Shown here in pieces: positions 53,031 to 61,732 of a DNA stretch of 64,000 nt. Made by a program: the position numbers and the translations under genes. How positions within the stretch are numbered: position 1 is the first letter of the stretch; every line of letters begins with the position of its first letter. Location of the stretch: the NCBI GenBank assembly GCA_900315455.1, contig OMZE01000027.1, forward strand, positions 49,023-113,022, read 5' to 3'. Below the pieces are notes generated by a model, which searched no databases, was not told the DNA's origin, and was given only the letters and a program-made list of their open reading frames with translations. The stretch comes from an uncultured Prevotellaceae bacterium (lineage in GTDB: Bacteria > Bacteroidota > Bacteroidia > Bacteroidales > Bacteroidaceae).

Positions 53031-53831
53031 ATGAAAAAAGCAATGATCATGCTGATGTTGCTTATCTTTAGCAACTATATAAAAGCACAAAGTGACGTTG
53101 ACTATCTGTCTGACGATAGGATCGATAGCGTTTCGTCTCATTCTTTCCATGCTTTCGATACGGGACATGTCATTCTTGCATATCTCATGTGTCCTTCCCC
53201 AAAATCCCCCAGGTTGTTTGACCCTCAGATGCCCGCATTTTGGGTGGGAAGTATGACGCCGCACGATGGTTTCATGGGGCATAAAACTGATGGTATACCA
53301 TTAAAAGAAGGTTTCCTTCGACAAAATGAGGCTGGCTTTACTTTGATGCAGTTGTCAAAAGGACTTAGTCATGATGTTTTTGGCGCAACAACTGCACTGC
53401 AGTTGAGTGTAGGGACCATTGGTTTGGATAAAGATTATGAAGCGACGAGAGAGAATGGAAAAATTGGTTTCGTTGACGTAGAGGAAACATTAAGTTCAAG
53501 TACGATTAATTACCTCACGATAAGAGTCCCTGTTCTTTTGGGTATTCAAGACAGAAGGCACAGATTCTCTTTGCTTTCAGGCGTGTCGCTTGATTTTTGC
53601 ATCCCAGGTCGTGACCGATACAATTATAGGCATCAGGATGATGACAAAAGCCATCATTGGCGTATTCATGCAAATTGTTTTTCCGCCAACTGGCAGGTGA
53701 TGGCAGGAATCGGTCCTTTGACGATAAGTTACACACAAGGTTTCATTCCTTTGTTCAAGATGAGGGATGGCAGTGACATATATACCAGTTCACTATGTGT
53801 TGGTCTTGACTTTTGGTACTTGATAAGATAG
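53031..53831 (+). CDS. Exported beta-rich (porin-like) protein
   Basis: A 266-residue protein; the start at 53031 (MKKAMIMLMLLIF, signal peptide cleaved after YIKAQ) is preferred over a TTG nine bases earlier. The mature chain has alternating strands such as LTIRVPVLLGIQDRRHRFSLLSGVSLDFCIPG and WQVMAGIGPLTISYTQGFIPLFKMRDG. It ends VGLDFWYLIR, close to the aromatic end of an outer-membrane barrel. This suggests a small outer-membrane beta-barrel. I cannot name a family. It has its own -7 box and no partner gene. Confidence 0.6.
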   Translation: MKKAMIMLMLLIFSNYIKAQSDVDYLSDDRIDSVSSHSFHAFDTGHVILAYLMCPSPKSPRLFDPQMPAFWVGSMTPHDGFMGHKTDGIPLKEGFLRQNEAGFTLMQLSKGLSHDVFGATTALQLSVGTIGLDKDYEATRENGKIGFVDVEETLSSSTINYLTIRVPVLLGIQDRRHRFSLLSGVSLDFCIPGRDRYNYRHQDDDKSHHWRIHANCFSANWQVMAGIGPLTISYTQGFIPLFKMRDGSDIYTSSLCVGLDFWYLIR

Positions 53832-53911
53832 TAAGACGCAAGAATAACTCTATCAAAAATGAGGAAGTGGTTCATATAATTCTCCCCCCCTTGTAAATAC
53901 TCCTGTTTGCC

Positions 53912-55105
53912 CTACTCGTGAAAAAGGGCGCAATTGCTTAATTGCTCGAAAAGTTCAGGCACAAAGACAGGATTGATATTGTCTTCTCCGACTCTGACCA
54001 TGATAAGGTTCTTGAAAGGGTTCACGTAAAGCACCTGTGCGCAGATGCCCAAAGCGTAATATCCTGGACTTTGAGGCTTTTTTGCACTATAATTGCTTGA
54101 GTTATACCAATTGAAGTGATAGCCCTTGTTGCTGGTGTCATACTCAGTAGAAAGACGTATCCACTCTTCGCTGACTATGCGCTGGCCATTCCATACGCCG
54201 CGATTCAGATATAGACGCCCTATCTTGGCCAGGTCTTTCATGGTCAGCGTGATTCCGCCAAACGTATGGGGAACCCGGTGTCTGTGGCTGTCGATATTTA
54301 TTAATGCCGGCGACTCCATTTGCAGCGGCTTCCACACCTTTTCGCTCAGATAGTCGACAAAGCGTTTCTTGGAAGCACGCTCAATCACCACACCCAGAAT
54401 CTGCGAGGTCATGCTCTCATAGCGGTATTGGGTTCCGGGCTCACAACGGAATTTCAAACCCCGTATCTGCCTCATTACATGGTGGCCGTAGTTCAGCCGG
54501 GTTATGGCAATAAGCCGTTTCAGATACTTCAGATTGAGGTAATAGGCGTCGTCGAAATCCAGTCCGCTCTGCATGTCGAGCAGATGCCTTATAGTGAGTC
54601 TCTGCCACATCGGGTCTTTCTTCTTCAGTTCCGGCAGATAGTCTGTCACGGCATCATCGATGCTGTGGATATAGCCATCATCGACAGCAATGCCGCACAT
54701 GAGCGACGTGATGGATTTGGAAACGGAGAACACCGTGGCCATGCGGTCGGAGGAAATGTCGCCCCAATACTTCTCATAGACGATGCTGTCGTTCTGTATG
54801 ATAAGCACACCTTGTGTCTTGCTCTTACTGTCCAGAGCGTCGGCAAGTGTGATGTTCTGGCAATATTTTTCCTGAGTGTAGAAATGCAAGGTGTCTATCC
54901 AGTCGGCCCTGTTTTTCGCCACAGGGAACTGGAATGCCTGACTGCCATTGGCTACCGTATCATGAATATGACGCACGAAACTGTAGATGCCAGGCCCGTC
55001 TTTGCCGTCTTTCAGATAACCTCTAACGGCAGCACATGATACCATCGTCAGGCATAGAAAGCCAAAGGCCATCCCAGTCAATGCTTTTATTACACGTTGT
55101 ATCAT
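53912..55105 (-). CDS. Serine hydrolase of the beta-lactamase / penicillin-binding family (lipoprotein)
   Basis: A 397-residue lipoprotein (lipobox MVSC, Cys24) of the class C beta-lactamase/esterase fold. The nucleophile motif SVSK (Ser127, Lys130) is followed by the YxS-type motif in QYRYESMTSQ near 225 and a long helical insert, LLDMQSGLDFDDAYY. Such proteins include esterases, D-aminopeptidases and PBP4-like peptidases; the AmpC-type KTG triad is not visible, so true antibiotic hydrolysis is less likely. It ends the minus-strand run of envelope genes, 62 bp after the protease gene. Confidence 0.88.
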   Translation of the reverse strand: MIQRVIKALTGMAFGFLCLTMVSCAAVRGYLKDGKDGPGIYSFVRHIHDTVANGSQAFQFPVAKNRADWIDTLHFYTQEKYCQNITLADALDSKSKTQGVLIIQNDSIVYEKYWGDISSDRMATVFSVSKSITSLMCGIAVDDGYIHSIDDAVTDYLPELKKKDPMWQRLTIRHLLDMQSGLDFDDAYYLNLKYLKRLIAITRLNYGHHVMRQIRGLKFRCEPGTQYRYESMTSQILGVVIERASKKRFVDYLSEKVWKPLQMESPALINIDSHRHRVPHTFGGITLTMKDLAKIGRLYLNRGVWNGQRIVSEEWIRLSTEYDTSNKGYHFNWYNSSNYSAKKPQSPGYYALGICAQVLYVNPFKNLIMVRVGEDNINPVFVPELFEQLSNCALFHE

Positions 55106-55167
55106 AGGCCACTTGGAAGTATTAAACCGGTATTTTCCTTTCGTTATTATTTCTTCGTGTCGTTAGT

Positions 55168-56361
55168 TCACCACCACTCTTTCGACTCCAAGACGATATG
55201 TTTCTCCTTGCCGTCGGTTCCTACAAGGTCGAGGTGGAGTAGGGGATTGTCTTCTATGCTGTATTCCTCATCCCAGGTATAGTCGGCGACGCTTCTACCG
55301 TTCACGGCAATGATGGTGTCGCCCAGTTGCATCCCGCCGCCGACGGCATCGCCGTCTCTCGTCAGTCTCGACACTATCCACCCGCGACAGATGTCAGTGC
55401 GGTTTCTGAATCCAAAGTCATAGAAAGGCCCCGGGGGATTGTCGGGCTTGAAGCGGCGAATCCAAAGCAGGCTGTCCCTGACATCGAGAATCATGTTGTA
55501 ATTAGACCATATATTGTTGCCGATAATTCCTAGGTATGGCCTGTCGCTGATGGCACCTTCTCCTTCTGGAAAATACGAGATGGACTCCTTGCGGATGGTG
55601 TCGTTGCCGATGACTATCATGTCCGACTGCATGTTCACAAACCATTCCTGCTCCTTGTCGCCGATTCCCATTTGTGTCATGTCTTCGATGTATCTTTTCC
55701 CCGGGACCTCTTCCAGACGATAATCCTTGACGGCTTTTGCCGTGAAGTCTACCGAACTGCCCCCGCCAGTGTCCATCAGGTACCATCCCTTGACCACAGT
55801 GCCGCCGATGTGTGTTTCAGCCTGAAGCATAATCTTGTCGTTTTCATATCGTATGGGGAGTTTCTGATAGCCATCCAGGTTGGGTATCCCGGCCTTGTGC
55901 TGTTTCAGATACGAATGTTCGAAATTGATTTCAAACGGGTAGTCGGCAATGTTCTTGATGCCCCAGATGCCGTCGATATGACAGTCCACCACATCCCTGA
56001 GTTTGAAAATGGGAACAAAGGCATAGTGGTCCTCGATGTTTCCGATGTTCACCTTCGTTCTGTCCGTGATGATACGCACTTTTGTCTTTCCTGCCGCCCC
56101 ACTCGTATAGGCATTGGCAAACTGCTTGGGGTGCCAGTCCGATTGTTCCAGGAAAACACTGTCCACGCCAAACATATTGGCAGCACCGGTGTCAAAGATG
56201 GCGTTGCAGTGTATGGAATCGTTGATGATGGAGTGGATATATAGGTGTCCGTGGTAAATGAACGGTATGCTGTCGTTTGCCTGTGCCCAGACCTGTTGGG
56301 GGGCAAGGAAACATAGAACTGCCATCAGTAATGTGGCTTTCAGGGCAATGGCCTTCATCAT
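55168..56361 (-). CDS. Exported double-DTG aspartic protease with PDZ domain
   Basis: A 397-residue protein. I use the start at 56361 (MMKAIALKATLLM, signal peptide cleaved after WAQA); the longer frame to 56547 overlaps the upstream gene. Two retropepsin-like DTG sites lie on one chain: FDTGAAN (Asp57) and MDTGGGSS (Asp197), each with a hydrophobic flap-like stretch. A PDZ domain (about 345-385, GGGMQLGDTIIAVNGRSV) follows. Bilobed single-chain aspartic proteases are pepsin-like in layout; this one is periplasmic or surface. A similar protein without PDZ occurs at 61733. Confidence 0.85.
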   Translation of the reverse strand: MMKAIALKATLLMAVLCFLAPQQVWAQANDSIPFIYHGHLYIHSIINDSIHCNAIFDTGAANMFGVDSVFLEQSDWHPKQFANAYTSGAAGKTKVRIITDRTKVNIGNIEDHYAFVPIFKLRDVVDCHIDGIWGIKNIADYPFEINFEHSYLKQHKAGIPNLDGYQKLPIRYENDKIMLQAETHIGGTVVKGWYLMDTGGGSSVDFTAKAVKDYRLEEVPGKRYIEDMTQMGIGDKEQEWFVNMQSDMIVIGNDTIRKESISYFPEGEGAISDRPYLGIIGNNIWSNYNMILDVRDSLLWIRRFKPDNPPGPFYDFGFRNRTDICRGWIVSRLTRDGDAVGGGMQLGDTIIAVNGRSVADYTWDEEYSIEDNPLLHLDLVGTDGKEKHIVLESKEWW

Positions 56362-56510
56362 TCCTGTTATCAGTCTCCTCCAACAGTGGTTCGATGTCTC
56401 GCCGGAGTATGCTGCCACCCATGTCGCCGTCAGTTCGCCCGTATGTGTAAGTCTGGTTTCTGTCATCATCTTTCTCAAGGTGAAAATGGTGAATACAAGT
56501 TGAATGACCA

Positions 56511-57533
56511 TTACAGCCGTAAGCCGAACAGGGCACGTATCCGCCATTTCTGGTTATGCAGGGTAAGGCTTTCCTCATGGCCGATATTGGTGAAGTTGTA
56601 TACCATCGACAGACCGTAGAAGAGGTTGCGCGTCTGACGGATTACAGCACCACGGCCGGTGATGATGACCTCGGGAAAATGGTAGTGCAATGGCACACGG
56701 GTGTCGCCGAAGTTCATCGACGTATGGCTGTAGACGATGAATGTGGGGAGGCCGGAGATGTGAAACAGCCATCCCTCGGCTGGCACGTAGTTGTAGCCGT
56801 AGCCGGCACCGATGCCGATATTCGTCATCTTCAGTTCCATCTTCTGGTCCCACTCGAGATTGGCGTTCTGCCACATCCCCGAGGCTGCCAGCAGGAAACT
56901 GCCGGCAGAACGGCGCTGGATGTAACTCTGCGAGAATGCGGCGGGGTAGGAGAAGCGGCGGCTGTTGAAGGCGTAGTAAGCATTCAGGTTTAGTGTCTTC
57001 ACCGAAAGCATATCGGCAGGCAGTTCGATGCGCTCCATACCCTCATGATCGTGCCACCCCGTGAAGTTGTGCGCGTCTTGGTAGATGAAGTCCCAGCCGA
57101 AACGCTTGCCATAAGAGTTGATGTTCAACTCATAGTCGTTGTACTTTCCCATCATTTTGGCAGGGTTGAGGGACAGGTTGAGAGAGAAACCCAGATAACT
57201 GACACCCACGCTGATTGTGGATTTGTAGTCGGCGGTCATCTCCGATTTGAAATGCTGTCCGTTGTCAATACCCTCAGACTCAATCTTCGCCCCCGACAAG
57301 TTGAGACGGGCAGTAAGGGTCCATTTCGTCTTCGGCCGTGTGATATAGGCCGTGTCGACGTTGCCTTTGTGGTAGTTTTGGGTCAGTACGCTGTCGATAC
57401 GTTGGAAGATGTTCTGCGCTGATAAAGGCAGAACAAGCCCGTTCAGCACCACGAGGAGTGTGGCGAACGCCCGACTTACATAGGTGGGCAGCCCGGCAGC
57501 CATTGCCCAGATGCTATGTACTTCTTGTCTCAT
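56511..57533 (-). CDS. DUF4421 outer-membrane barrel protein
   Basis: A 340-residue exported protein. The signal sequence is at about residues 20-40 (TLLVVLNGLVLPLSAQ) behind a polar N-terminus. The strand pattern is that of DUF4421: FGWDFIYQDAHNFTG, LNLNAYYAFNSRRFSYPAAFSQS, FLLAASGMWQNANLEWDQK and FYGLSMVYNFTNIGHEESLTLHNQKWRIRALFGLRL, the last running to a hydrophobic end. The family is Bacteroidetes-specific and probably a barrel. It precedes the DTG protease gene by 149 bp and follows the Nim-like gene by 14 bp. Confidence 0.82.
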   Translation of the reverse strand: MRQEVHSIWAMAAGLPTYVSRAFATLLVVLNGLVLPLSAQNIFQRIDSVLTQNYHKGNVDTAYITRPKTKWTLTARLNLSGAKIESEGIDNGQHFKSEMTADYKSTISVGVSYLGFSLNLSLNPAKMMGKYNDYELNINSYGKRFGWDFIYQDAHNFTGWHDHEGMERIELPADMLSVKTLNLNAYYAFNSRRFSYPAAFSQSYIQRRSAGSFLLAASGMWQNANLEWDQKMELKMTNIGIGAGYGYNYVPAEGWLFHISGLPTFIVYSHTSMNFGDTRVPLHYHFPEVIITGRGAVIRQTRNLFYGLSMVYNFTNIGHEESLTLHNQKWRIRALFGLRL

Positions 57534-57547
57534 ATCTGTTGCCTGTC

Positions 57548-58042
57548 TTATCCGTTTCTCTTGGTCAGTTCTATAGACTCCTTACCGGTCAGGTGCTCAA
57601 TGCGCATGCGGAACATCAGCATGCGGTGGAGGCCTTTCTCCATTTCCTTTTGCAGCGCTTCGTCATGGTTGGGATAGTATCGGTTGCCCAACAGTCTGGC
57701 GGCGGCGAGTTTCTCACCCGCATCTTCAATGATACTGACACGTCCGAAAGCAATGACACTGCGGAAGAATGTGGTGTATTGCTCACCATGCACCTCGTCT
57801 TGGTCGATGACGCAAAACGAAGCCTTGTCGTGCTTGCGGATGGCATCGGTCTTGTGTCCCTCTACGGCACTGTGGAAGTAAAGGCAACCCTCATGATAGA
57901 CGAAACTGATGGGGACGGCGTATGGATAGTCGTCGTCTCCCAGCAGGGCGAGGGTGCCCGAAGTGGCACGCTCAAGAATGGCGATGCTCTGCTCCCGGGT
58001 GAGTTGCTGCTGGTGTCGGCGCATGGCTCTGAAATCGCTCAT
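57548..58042 (-). CDS. Nim-like pyridoxamine 5'-phosphate oxidase family protein
   Basis: A 164-residue FMN-binding-fold protein. The N-terminus MRRHQQQLTREQSIAILERATSGTLALLGDDDYPYAVPISFVY and the later VIDQDEVHGEQYTTFFRSVIAFGRV match the Nim family, whose plasmid-borne members reduce 5-nitroimidazole drugs such as metronidazole. Chromosomal relatives are common and need not confer resistance. No membrane span or signal peptide is present. It is second in a run after a PPOX-type lipoprotein gene (44 bp apart). The active-site His cannot be placed with certainty. Confidence 0.82.
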   Translation of the reverse strand: MSDFRAMRRHQQQLTREQSIAILERATSGTLALLGDDDYPYAVPISFVYHEGCLYFHSAVEGHKTDAIRKHDKASFCVIDQDEVHGEQYTTFFRSVIAFGRVSIIEDAGEKLAAARLLGNRYYPNHDEALQKEMEKGLHRMLMFRMRIEHLTGKESIELTKRNG

Positions 58043-58086
58043 TATGATATCGATTGTATTCCTGTTCTTCGCAGGCGGAAAAACGC

Positions 58087-58638
58087 TTAGAAGCCGACTG
58101 TTCTCTCTGGTTCTGCAAAAGAGCAGAAACGGGCTGTGGCATTGGTGATGTAGAGCACGGCCATATTATCGTCGTCGGCCTTGTACATCGACTTCAGACT
58201 CTCGTTGCGGTTCAGGAACTCCTCTTTCACGCTCAGTGTCTCATCATTCACCAATACGCCGCTCAGGCGCATCCACTCGCTGCCCGACGGTTTCAGGGCG
58301 CAGATCTCAAACTTGCCGTTCTTGGCCATCTGCTTGTAGACGTCCTTCACTTTGCCCGTCATGATGTAAAGGCGGCCGTCAATAATCTCTGACACGCCAA
58401 ACGCTCGTACACGGGGCTGGTCGCCGTCAACTGTGGCGATGAAGAAAGCACCGCACTCTTTCAGATACTTTTGTACTTCTTCCATGTTTGCTTGTTTTGT
58501 TTGTGGGTCAATACTGTCGGCAGCCTCTGTCTGTGCTGCCTGTTGTTGCTCATTCTCTGTGGCCTGTGAAGGCTTGTTCTGTGTGCAGGTTGCCAACATG
58601 AACAGCACTGCAATGGCCATAAAATACTTCTTCATCAT
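58087..58638 (-). CDS. PPOX-family lipoprotein
   Basis: A 183-residue lipoprotein (lipobox LATC, Cys18) with a linker rich in Gln/Ala/Thr, then a pyridoxamine 5'-phosphate oxidase-like barrel: YLKECGAFFIATVDGDQPRVRAFGVSEIIDGRLYIMTGKVKDVYKQM. PPOX proteins usually bind FMN or F420 in the cytoplasm. A lipid-anchored, exported version is unusual, because FMN must then be acquired outside. It overlaps nothing and is followed by a cytoplasmic Nim-like paralogue in the same direction. Confidence 0.8.
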   Translation of the reverse strand: MMKKYFMAIAVLFMLATCTQNKPSQATENEQQQAAQTEAADSIDPQTKQANMEEVQKYLKECGAFFIATVDGDQPRVRAFGVSEIIDGRLYIMTGKVKDVYKQMAKNGKFEICALKPSGSEWMRLSGVLVNDETLSVKEEFLNRNESLKSMYKADDDNMAVLYITNATARFCSFAEPERTVGF

Positions 58639-58661
58639 TTTATTATTTATAGGTGTTATAA

Positions 58662-58946
58662 TCAGTCTTTTCTGTCATCCGCACTGGTTTCTTGTGCATT
58701 ATCATGCTTTTTCCTCTTCATTCGGCTCTTCAACCGGTTATAGCCTTCTACACCAAGTATGGTCAGTCCTCCGTATTGGAAAGTTTTCGCCAAACCAAAA
58801 AGTATAGTCCATAATATGCCCTTGGCGGTAGCACTGATGGGTAGCAGCATCTGGGCAAATGACAGAATGTAGAAGGGTATGCAGCACATTAGGACTATTA
58901 CGCCCGTCTTGAATGAAAGCGATTGCAGCCACTGTCGTATTTTCAT
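58662..58946 (-). CDS. Small two-span membrane protein
   Basis: A 94-residue protein (start MKIRQWLQSL at 58946) with two hydrophobic spans (FKTGVIVLMCCIPFYILSF and GILWTILFGLAKTFQYGGLTILG) and a basic C-terminus KSRMKRKK. It resembles the small proteins annotated as transporter-suffix domain, but I cannot be sure. It is first in the minus-strand run of PPOX, DUF4421 and protease genes. A -7 box TATTTTTG at 59124-59131 lies about 180 bases upstream. Confidence 0.55.
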   Translation of the reverse strand: MKIRQWLQSLSFKTGVIVLMCCIPFYILSFAQMLLPISATAKGILWTILFGLAKTFQYGGLTILGVEGYNRLKSRMKRKKHDNAQETSADDRKD

Positions 58947-59123
58947 ATCTGTTCGAGTTCGTTGGTCGGTCAAGGAAGAACTTGGCGTCTTGCTCAGGTT
59001 CCGCCGACGTGGAAGGCTGTTTTTTCTTGGTTGTTTGTTGCGCTTTTCATCTATCCTTATCGAAATCGTCTTTTCATGAAAAAGTCGGTTAGGAAGAAGA
59101 TGAAATCATGCAATATGTTTGGG

Positions 59124-59131
59124 CAAAAATA
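59124..59131 (-). promoter_or_regulatory. -7 box for the PPOX-Nim-DUF4421-protease-hydrolase run
   Basis: CAAAAATA reads TATTTTTG on the minus strand. The 180 bases between it and the first gene contain no other frame worth annotating. Confidence 0.5.
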
Positions 59132-59310
59132 CAAATTCTTTTTCAATTATGGTATGATTGAGGCGTAAAAGTAACGAAAAGCAAACGATAATCTACAATG
59201 TGGTATCCCGCTGCACCCCGAACATGCACACCGTCTCGGCAGGTGCCTTTTGGGGGATATACATCCATTAAGCAGTGCATAGGCCGTTTTTTATACGAAT
59301 TTTTGTGCCG

Positions 59311-59348
59311 ATTTCACGAAATGATAATATTATTTCACGAAATGATAA
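59311..59348. promoter_or_regulatory. Tandem 17-bp repeats, candidate operators
   Basis: ATTTCACGAAATGATAA occurs at 59311-59327 and 59332-59348, identical and spaced by 21 bp, two turns of B-DNA. Each contains the interrupted palindrome ATTTC-AC-GAAAT. They end 22 bases before the -7 box at 59371-59378. Confidence 0.65.
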
Positions 59349-59370
59349 GCGTAAAGGCACATTTCGTACC

Positions 59371-59378
59371 TAACTTTG
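59371..59378 (+). promoter_or_regulatory. -7 box TAACTTTG
   Basis: The box lies 29 bases before the small gene at 59400, and the tandem repeats cover the -33 region just upstream. Confidence 0.65.
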
Positions 59379-59399
59379 CAGTCGTTAAACATCAACGAT

Positions 59400-59528
59400 A
59401 TGCCCAATGTCATGGAGGATGTTTTAGGTAGAATCATTGAGGTAAAAATCGAGGAGGTGCTTGGCAGAAAATTCCATGAATATATGAAAAAGAAGGAGAG
59501 TGAGAAGAGTAATAATATCTATCTATAA
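59400..59528 (+). CDS. Small 42-residue protein upstream of a lipoprotein
   Basis: An ATG at 59400 gives 42 residues: MPNVMEDVLGRIIEVKIEEV, then LGRKFHEYMKKKESEKSNN and a short end. The first half is a strongly amphipathic helix with heptad-like hydrophobic residues, the second is basic, and there is no membrane span or signal peptide. It lies between a clear promoter with operator repeats and the lipoprotein gene (32 bp after its stop). Nothing like it is known to me. It may be a regulator, a toxin/antitoxin-like peptide, or just a leader. Confidence 0.45.
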   Translation: MPNVMEDVLGRIIEVKIEEVLGRKFHEYMKKKESEKSNNIYL

Positions 59529-59559
59529 CTATTTTATTAACTACTTTATTTTACATTTT

Positions 59560-60171
59560 ATGAAAAAGACTATTTTCAGTTTCGCCATCGCAGCAGTTGC
59601 TGCTGCAACAATGGTATCATGTGGTAACAAAACCGACAATGCTGCTGCCGGAGAGGCTGGCGCCGAGGGCGAGCAGGCTACGGAGCAGGTGGCTCAGGCT
59701 GCAGAGGCCGCACCTGGTGAGATAACAGGTCCGGTGACTGTTGAGACGAAAGCATTCACGGTGGAGTTGCCCGAAGGTTGGTATGTGAAGAGCCCGAAAG
59801 ACAAGACTCTCGATGAAATCAAGGAGAAGAGAGATCTGAATATAGCCATGAAGGAGCCACTGAAGCCCAATCAGCCCGCCAGTTACTATAGTATGCTGAT
59901 TCAGTCTTTCGATGGTACTCCCACCGAGCAGGAATACACTGATACCTATGTAAAGAATCATAGCGGTGCCGCTGCCTCCGATGCTATCACCATTGATGGC
60001 AAACAGGCAAAACACTTTGCCAAAATTACTGAAATCGGTCCCGACGACAAGAAAGAGGAGCATTGCATCACTGTAGCCACCTCAAATGGTTTTATCGGTA
60101 TCAATACTTATGGTATGGAAATCAGCAACGAGGATGTGCAGAAGATTATCAGCAGTATCAAACTGAAATAA
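59560..60171 (+). CDS. Hypothetical lipoprotein
   Basis: A 203-residue lipoprotein (lipobox MVSC, Cys21), start at 59560. A linker rich in Ala/Glu/Gln precedes a domain of about 140 residues: KAFTVELPEGWYVKSPKDKTLDEI, YYSMLIQSFDGTPTEQEYTDTY and a C-terminal NEDVQKIISSIKLK. The FTVELPEGWYV and KIISSIKLK ends recall the PsbP-like fold of small lipoproteins. No family name is certain. It is probably co-transcribed with the 42-residue gene under the operator-bearing promoter. Confidence 0.7.
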   Translation: MKKTIFSFAIAAVAAATMVSCGNKTDNAAAGEAGAEGEQATEQVAQAAEAAPGEITGPVTVETKAFTVELPEGWYVKSPKDKTLDEIKEKRDLNIAMKEPLKPNQPASYYSMLIQSFDGTPTEQEYTDTYVKNHSGAAASDAITIDGKQAKHFAKITEIGPDDKKEEHCITVATSNGFIGINTYGMEISNEDVQKIISSIKLK

Positions 60172-60540
60172 TTAGTGTAGGGTATTACTGCCTTCACGCA
60201 AAAAAGCCATCAATGCCCATCTGCTGAACGCAATGGGAATGGTAAAGGGAAGACAGACCCATGCAAATTCTTCATTTTCATCAGTCCGGCAACAGTATAC
60301 CAATACTGTTGCTGGGCTATTTTTGTTTGTTTCAAACATCGGTACAGTATGCTTTTTGTCAAATAAGGACCAAATTTTGCCGATGATTGTTCTCGTGTAC
60401 AAGAAAAAGATTGTAACTTTGGACGCAGATTTCTATCTACGACATAACCACCATAACCTTAATAGGTCGCCAATGATAATCAAGCGATACTTCTGGCGTT
60501 TTTCATGTTGGTTCTTCTGGGTCAGAGGGTTGTAAAACTT
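60172..60540 (+). other. Intergenic region with hairpin and promoter
   Basis: No gene is seen. A perfect stem CAACAGTAT/ATACTGTTG (60290-60298, 60303-60311) with a four-base loop could end the lipoprotein transcript and is followed by a T-rich run. The -7 box TAACTTTG (60414-60421) lies 120 bases before the next start. A minus-strand frame at 60172-60402 contains transporter-like residues (CLPFTIPIAFSRWALMAFLREG) that may be a trace of a lost gene. Confidence 0.45.
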
Positions 60541-61218
60541 ATGAAAATGATGATGAGAAAGTTTTTTTTGATAGTTGCCGCTGCCGTGATGGGTGGCATA
60601 CTGCCCATTCAGGCTCAAGAACAGGCAGAGGAGTTCACTGTGGCGACACTCAATGTCGACGGTCTTCCCGATTCCTTTTTAGGCATCTCCATCAACCCCC
60701 ATGGCCCTGGTGATAAATACACGCCCGAAATAGCCGACTATCTGCTTCAGAAAGACTACGATCTCGTGGGCTTTCAGGAGAACTTCAACTACTATGATCG
60801 TCTCTTCCCCCCGCTTGAAGCCAGTTATCAGCACGATGAGTGCAAAGGCAAAATCTCCTTATCGCATTTCGCATTGCCTTTCCCTTACGACGGCATCAAT
60901 CTCATCTGGCACAATGGTATCGAGGGTGAGCATATGCAAAGCGTGCGATGGGACGACTCATACGGACTTTACAATCATGCCAACGATGAGTTGACCAAGA
61001 AGGGATTCCGCCGATATGACCTCACGCTGGTGGGTGGCTCTAAGGTCGTCGTCTACAACGGCCACTGGGATGCCAGCGACGATGACGATGAGGCGGAGGG
61101 CAAGGATGGACCCGACCGTAGGGTGCGCTTGAAGCAATGGATACAACTGCGCGACACCATCCTGAATCATCTTGACGAAAGACCCGTTATTGTGATGGGC
61201 GATGTCATCGCAATATAA
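60541..61218 (+). pseudogene. Truncated endonuclease/exonuclease/phosphatase-family gene
   Basis: Starts as a normal exported enzyme (MKMMMRKFFLIVAAAVMGG, signal peptide) of the EEP/DNase I-like fold: ATLNVDGLP, FQENFNYYDRLF with its metal-binding Glu, and VVVYNGHWDASDDDDE and RPVIVMGD. The EEP family next needs a DxN and a final SDH motif about 60-100 residues later. Here the frame stops at 61218, five codons after VIVMGD (GAT at 61201-61203), so the C-terminal catalytic half is absent. It should be inactive. Sequence after the break does not look like this family. Confidence 0.75.
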
Positions 61219-61701
61219 TGGCAAATAATTAGCCCTAAACTATTTATGTACAGAGCGTTAAGTGAATAAGCGAAACAACGAAATATGCCAAAATCCGGCC
61301 CTGTGTCCCCGACATTTTAGGCTTAAAAATCGTTCGTTTTTGATGCTCTAAAACGCATTTTTCGGCAAATTCCACTAAATACTTTTTAACAGTGAATTTA
61401 CACTTTTTAAGCCAACTTTTCGCCGATTGTTCATGTTCCGTAACCTCAAAATGTTGAGTGATGGCACACTTATTTTCTTCCCTCCTTTCGTCCTTCGTGG
61501 GGCTATGTTCCATGATTGAAGAAAGGGAAAGAAGAAATATGGGCTTAGAAACGCGTTTCAAGGTGTTGTTCATCGCGAAGTCAAAACTGGATTTGGTTCT
61601 TATGTATTGAAAACAGATACATTGATGCAGTCAACAAGGTTAATCTTTAATAAGAAAAGATAGTTTGACATTGCTTTTGAAGGAAAAGCCATAAAAATTT
61701 T
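61219..61701. other. AT-rich intergenic region after the truncated gene
   Basis: No gene is seen over 480 bases. A minus-strand frame at 61244-61573 is open for 109 codons, but it has no promoter and unusual residues. The area may be foreign DNA that replaced the 3' end of the truncated gene; no terminal inverted repeat or target-site duplication could be found by eye. Confidence 0.35.
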
Positions 61702-61709
61702 TACCTTTG
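61702..61709 (+). promoter_or_regulatory. -7 box TACCTTTG for the protease gene
   Basis: The box ends 23 bases before the ATG at 61733. Confidence 0.65.
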
Positions 61710-61732
61710 CAGACAGATAAATCGGAATTTAT

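Noticed and set aside
57548-58042. Nim-like gene as a proven metronidazole-resistance determinant
   Set aside because: Chromosomal relatives are common in Bacteroidales; the family match alone does not show resistance.
61244-61573. 109-codon minus-strand frame after the truncated EEP gene
   Set aside because: No promoter, poor residue composition and no family; more likely chance openness in AT-rich DNA.
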